Assembly (NCBI GenBank): GCA_050117315.1
Contig: JASFMY010000187.1
Span: 1 to 7,947, forward strand
Direction: 5' to 3'
Source of the DNA: JANQIV01 sp050117315
GTDB lineage: Bacteria; Bacteroidota; Ignavibacteria; Ignavibacteriales; Melioribacteraceae
Length of the DNA: 7,947 bases
The position numbers and the translations under genes are program-made. A model generated the notes under the pieces. That model had not been told where the DNA came from and did not search any database. It saw only the letters and a list, made by a program, of their open reading frames with translations. Of this stretch, positions 6,149-7,947 are shown piece by piece. The stretch's first letter is position 1. Each line of letters begins with the position of its first letter.

Positions 6149-6156
6149 CAAATTTA
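6149..6156 (-). promoter_or_regulatory. TAnnTTTG-type -7 box for the groES-like gene
   Basis: The minus strand reads TAAATTTG, an exact match to TAnnTTTG. It lies 28 bases upstream of ATG 6120, so a start a few bases downstream of the box leaves a leader of about 20 nt carrying the GAGGA site. It lies only 4 bases upstream of the alternative ATG at 6144, which argues against that start. No convincing TTG -33 element is present at the expected distance. Confidence 0.45.
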
Positions 6157-6220
6157 ATAAATAGAAGGCTCCGATAGAATAAAAAGTTAAGATGAAGTCA
6201 ACATTGTCATGTAAATTTCT

Positions 6221-6400
6221 ATGTGTCGGGGTGTAGCAATCTCATAAAATAGTTAAGCCTAATATGGGATTTCCTGACATGGCAGGACTGATAACTGAAA
6301 TAATTAATTATAGCCATGACCTTCTGAAGCACGTGGCTATTCAAAAACTTGATTTGGTACAGACATGCTTAGCTATCTGCTTTCGTTCGCAACGACAAAC
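6221..6400. repeat. Possible degenerate dispersed repeat with inverted ends
   Basis: The gap between the oxyR-like and groES-like genes contains no credible gene. At its right side (about 6377-6398) it reads ATCTGCTTTCGTTCGCAACG and two more bases. At its left side (about 6221-6245) is a stretch ending AGCAATCTCAT. Both resemble, in opposite orientations, pieces of the short dispersed sequence of the form GTCATTGCGA...GAAGCAATCTC that I recall from many bacterial genomes. The two ends match each other only loosely, and no target duplication is evident. This is recalled pattern similarity, not a computed match. Confidence 0.25.
6310..6340 (-). terminator. Hairpin downstream of the oxyR-like gene, possible terminator
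   Basis: ATAGCCA (6310-6316) and TGGCTAT (6334-6340) are perfect 7-base inverted arms around 17 bases. On the minus strand the stem is followed by an A/T-mixed tract (AATTAATTATTTC) instead of a clean T-run. It lies about 90 bases after the oxyR-like stop and may end that transcript weakly, or may be an internal stem of the repeat-like element around it. Confidence 0.3.
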
Positions 6401-6426
6401 TCGAAATTATGAATTGTATCTAAATT

Positions 6427-7374
6427 TTATATGTTAACCTCAAAAAGTGTTCCTTCACGTGTTAATAATTTTTTCGGCACCGATTTTTTTATCTCGTTTA
6501 TAAAAATATCTATAATATGTTTCTTCAGTTTTGCACGCTGGAATACCATGCTTATTTCTCTAATAGGCACCGGGGGTTCAAACACTCTTATGCGTTTATA
6601 GTTTTCGGTATTCTTTAATTCATAAGTTGATAGGAAAGGAATAAGTGTCATCCCGAAATTCTTCTCAACCATTTTTTTTAGAGTATCGAGATTACTTCCT
6701 TCAAAAGTTATTTTTCGTAAACCGTCTTTGTTGTCTTCACGGTATTTGCTGCAAATTTTTATCACCTGGTCCCTAAAACAATGCCCTTCTTTTAAAAGGA
6801 ATAAATCTTCCAACAACAAATCGTTGGGAGATAATTTTTTCTTTTTCCACAATCTATGTTTTTGTGAAAGATAGCCTACAAAAGGTTCGTAATATAAAGG
6901 GAGTTCAACTATGTCGCTTTTATTTATGGGAGTGGCAATTATGCCGGCGTCAAGTTCATCGCTTCTTAGTTTATTAATTATCTCGTTTGTTTGCAGTTCG
7001 TTAATAATTATTTCGAGTTTTTCATACTTGGAAATAATAGACTGAATAAAAAGAGGCAGTAAATTAGGTGCGATTGTTGAGATGATACCTACTTTGAAAG
7101 TTCCGGCTATTTCATTTTTTTCCTGTTCAATAATATCGGTTATACGTGTAGTTTCATCGAGTACAACTCTTGCCTGTTCAACTATCTTCTGACCGATATC
7201 CGTAGTCTTTACCGGCTGTTTGCTTCTGTCGAAAATCAAAAGCCCGAGTTCTTCTTCAAGTTTATGAATCTGCATACTAAGCGTGGGCTGTGTAACAAAA
7301 CATTTTTCAGCCGCCTTTGCAAAATTTTTGTGGTTATCTACGGCTACAATATAATTAAGTTGTGTTAAAGTCAT
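6427..7374 (-). CDS. oxyR: OxyR-type LysR-family peroxide-responsive regulator
   Basis: The 315-residue protein is a LysR-type regulator. Residues 1-60 form the winged helix-turn-helix (TLTQLNYIVAVDNHKNFAKA, then FVTQPTLSMQIHKLEEELG), residues 60-90 the linker helix, and 92-300 the two-lobed sensor domain. The segment LLKEGHCFRDQVIKIC places cysteines at 199 and 208, exactly the numbers of the redox-active pair in E. coli OxyR, where hydrogen peroxide drives a disulfide that switches the protein on. Length also fits (E. coli OxyR is 305). It should activate peroxide defence genes; no catalase or peroxidase gene is in the window. It is divergent from the DUF454 gene and has an OxyR-like half-operator 8 bases before its start, pointing to autoregulation. 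The annotation as OxyR is secure by motif; the regulon is unknown. Confidence 0.88.
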   Translation of the reverse strand: MTLTQLNYIVAVDNHKNFAKAAEKCFVTQPTLSMQIHKLEEELGLLIFDRSKQPVKTTDIGQKIVEQARVVLDETTRITDIIEQEKNEIAGTFKVGIISTIAPNLLPLFIQSIISKYEKLEIIINELQTNEIINKLRSDELDAGIIATPINKSDIVELPLYYEPFVGYLSQKHRLWKKKKLSPNDLLLEDLFLLKEGHCFRDQVIKICSKYREDNKDGLRKITFEGSNLDTLKKMVEKNFGMTLIPFLSTYELKNTENYKRIRVFEPPVPIREISMVFQRAKLKKHIIDIFINEIKKSVPKKLLTREGTLFEVNI

Positions 7375-7382
7375 TTTCCCTA

Positions 7383-7397
7383 ATAGATTTTGCCTAT
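7383..7397. promoter_or_regulatory. OxyR half-operator ATAG-N7-CTAT
   Basis: ATAG (7383-7386) and CTAT (7394-7397) are separated by exactly 7 bases, which is one dimer site of the known OxyR motif ATAG-N7-CTAT-N7-ATAG-N7-CTAT. The second half expected at 7405-7419 is not recognisable, and neither is one on the other side. The site ends 8 bases before the oxyR ATG, where binding would block or overlap its promoter, as in OxyR autorepression. Confidence 0.5.
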
Positions 7398-7400
7398 AAA

Positions 7401-7425
7401 ATAATAAATATTATCGATTTGATAA
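7401..7425. promoter_or_regulatory. Two overlapping dyads in the divergent control region
   Basis: ATAATA-AA-TATTAT (7401-7414) and TTATC-N5-GATAA (7411-7425) are perfect inverted repeats directly next to the ATAG-N7-CTAT site. LysR-type regulators bind as tetramers to two adjacent dyads, so one of these could be the second contact site for control of the divergent gene. The background is very AT-rich, which lowers their significance. Confidence 0.3.
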
Positions 7426-7495
7426 ATAGTTTTATTTGAATGATTTTACTGAGCAAATACCAAATTACTTTTTCCTCATTAAAAGTGTAAATCAG

Positions 7496-7885
7496 ATGAA
7501 ATCTGAAAATGTTAAAAATGATTTAAGCAAAATAAAAAAAACTATCTTCTTAATTGCAGGTATAATATTCTTAGTAACAGGAATACTCGGAATATTTCTT
7601 CCTCTTTTACCGACTACTATATTTCTAATTTTCTCTTCCTACTGTTTTATGAAAAGTTCGCCTGCGTTAAATAGCTGGCTTACAAAGCATAAACATTTGG
7701 GCGTATATATAAAAAATTATAGGTACCGTACAGGTGTTCCTATGAGTTCTAAAGTTTCTTCCATACTCATGCTGTGGATTTCAATAACGACATCAGCACT
7801 TCTCTTTACTGAAAATATTTATATAAGATTATTATTGCCGGCTATTGCAGTAGGGATAACTTTAAAGAATTTTATCTGGAAATGA
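7496..7885 (+). CDS. DUF454/YbaN-family small inner-membrane protein
   Basis: The 129-residue protein carries the DUF454 signature: a first membrane segment (about 16-35, TIFLIAGIIFLVTGILGIFL), LPLLPTT, a short second hydrophobic segment (IFLIFSSYCF), then KSSPALNSWLTKHKHLGVYIKNY (53-75) and a polar loop ending SSK. Two more hydrophobic segments follow (about 89-104 and 110-126), so the protein should sit in the inner membrane. Its biochemical function is not known to me; E. coli YbaN is the familiar member. I chose ATG 7496 because it gives the family's usual length and leaves a 121-bp divergent promoter region. The frame continues upstream to a TTG at 7436, but those 20 residues look unlike the family. 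No strong ribosome binding site is seen at either start. Its position opposite oxyR suggests redox-linked control. Confidence 0.8.
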   Translation: MKSENVKNDLSKIKKTIFLIAGIIFLVTGILGIFLPLLPTTIFLIFSSYCFMKSSPALNSWLTKHKHLGVYIKNYRYRTGVPMSSKVSSILMLWISITTSALLFTENIYIRLLLPAIAVGITLKNFIWK

Positions 7886-7917
7886 GAAAAAAATATAAAG
7901 GCGGATAAAGCTATATT

Positions 7918-7947
7918 ATGTCATTTACAGATAAAATTCTGTTGTGC
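7918..7947 (+). CDS. Possible start of a further gene, cut by the window edge
   Basis: An ATG at 7918 opens a frame (MSFTDKILLC) that runs off the window without a stop, 32 bases after the DUF454 stop and on the same strand. GGCGG lies 12 bases upstream, which is far for a ribosome binding site. Ten codons are too few to identify anything, and this may be chance. Confidence 0.25.
   Translation, partial: MSFTDKILLC

Noticed and set aside
6264..6437. A 57-codon plus-strand open frame in the gap between the oxyR-like and groES-like genes.
   Set aside because: It overlaps the hairpin and repeat-like sequence, has no ribosome binding site, runs into the end of the oxyR-like gene, and its product resembles no family I know.

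Overview
The window is an AT-rich bacterial chromosomal segment (roughly 35-40 % G+C by eye). It most resembles the Bacteroidota/Ignavibacteriota/Chlorobiota (FCB) group. The reasons are a lipoprotein with an acidic stretch after its cysteine, TAnnTTTG promoter-like boxes upstream of three genes, mostly weak Shine-Dalgarno sequences, and the kinds of protein present (CotH-type lipoprotein, porin-like barrel, GroES-like protein with an insertion, M3-type peptidase). This placement is an inference from the sequence alone.

Layout. Bases 99-398 (+) hold the 3' end of a patatin/Omp85-type outer-membrane barrel gene whose upstream part is missing: all three forward frames are stopped just before it. 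Its stop overlaps the stop of a convergent two-gene unit on the minus strand. That unit encodes a PD-(D/E)XK-fold nuclease-like protein (951-1475), followed 16 nt later by a small helical TPR-like protein (395-934). A 438-base non-coding stretch (1476-1913) carries divergent promoter-like boxes and an attenuator-like set of competing inverted repeats. Next comes a plus-strand pair overlapping by 7 nt: a porin-like outer-membrane barrel (1914-2918) and a CotH-kinase-family lipoprotein (2912-4012). Convergent to it on the minus strand are an M3-type zinc oligopeptidase (4072-5679) and, upstream of that, a GroES-like co-chaperonin without an adjacent GroEL (5758-6120). A terminator-like hairpin sits between these two, its U-tract touching the peptidase ribosome binding site. 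A 306-base gap (6121-6426) holds hairpins and a degenerate dispersed-repeat-like sequence. It is followed by an OxyR-type LysR regulator on the minus strand (6427-7374), with both redox cysteines at the E. coli positions C199 and C208. Divergent from oxyR is a DUF454/YbaN-family small membrane protein (7496-7885). The shared control region contains a perfect ATAG-N7-CTAT OxyR half-operator next to the oxyR start. A possible further gene starts at 7918 and runs off the window.

How it fits together. Three functional groups are visible: an envelope pair (barrel plus CotH lipoprotein), a protein-homeostasis pair (GroES-like plus oligopeptidase), and an oxidative-stress regulator with a divergent membrane protein. 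The nuclease/TPR bicistron has no recognisable pathway and is the least explained unit. I see no CRISPR array, complete insertion sequence, tRNA or rRNA. I also see no convincing multi-gene novel system. The best leads are the nuclease/TPR pair, the porin-CotH overlap, and the regulatory structures at 1653-1704, 5692-5736 and 7383-7425. For four genes I place the start downstream of the longest open frame because of ribosome binding sites, signal peptides or promoter position.
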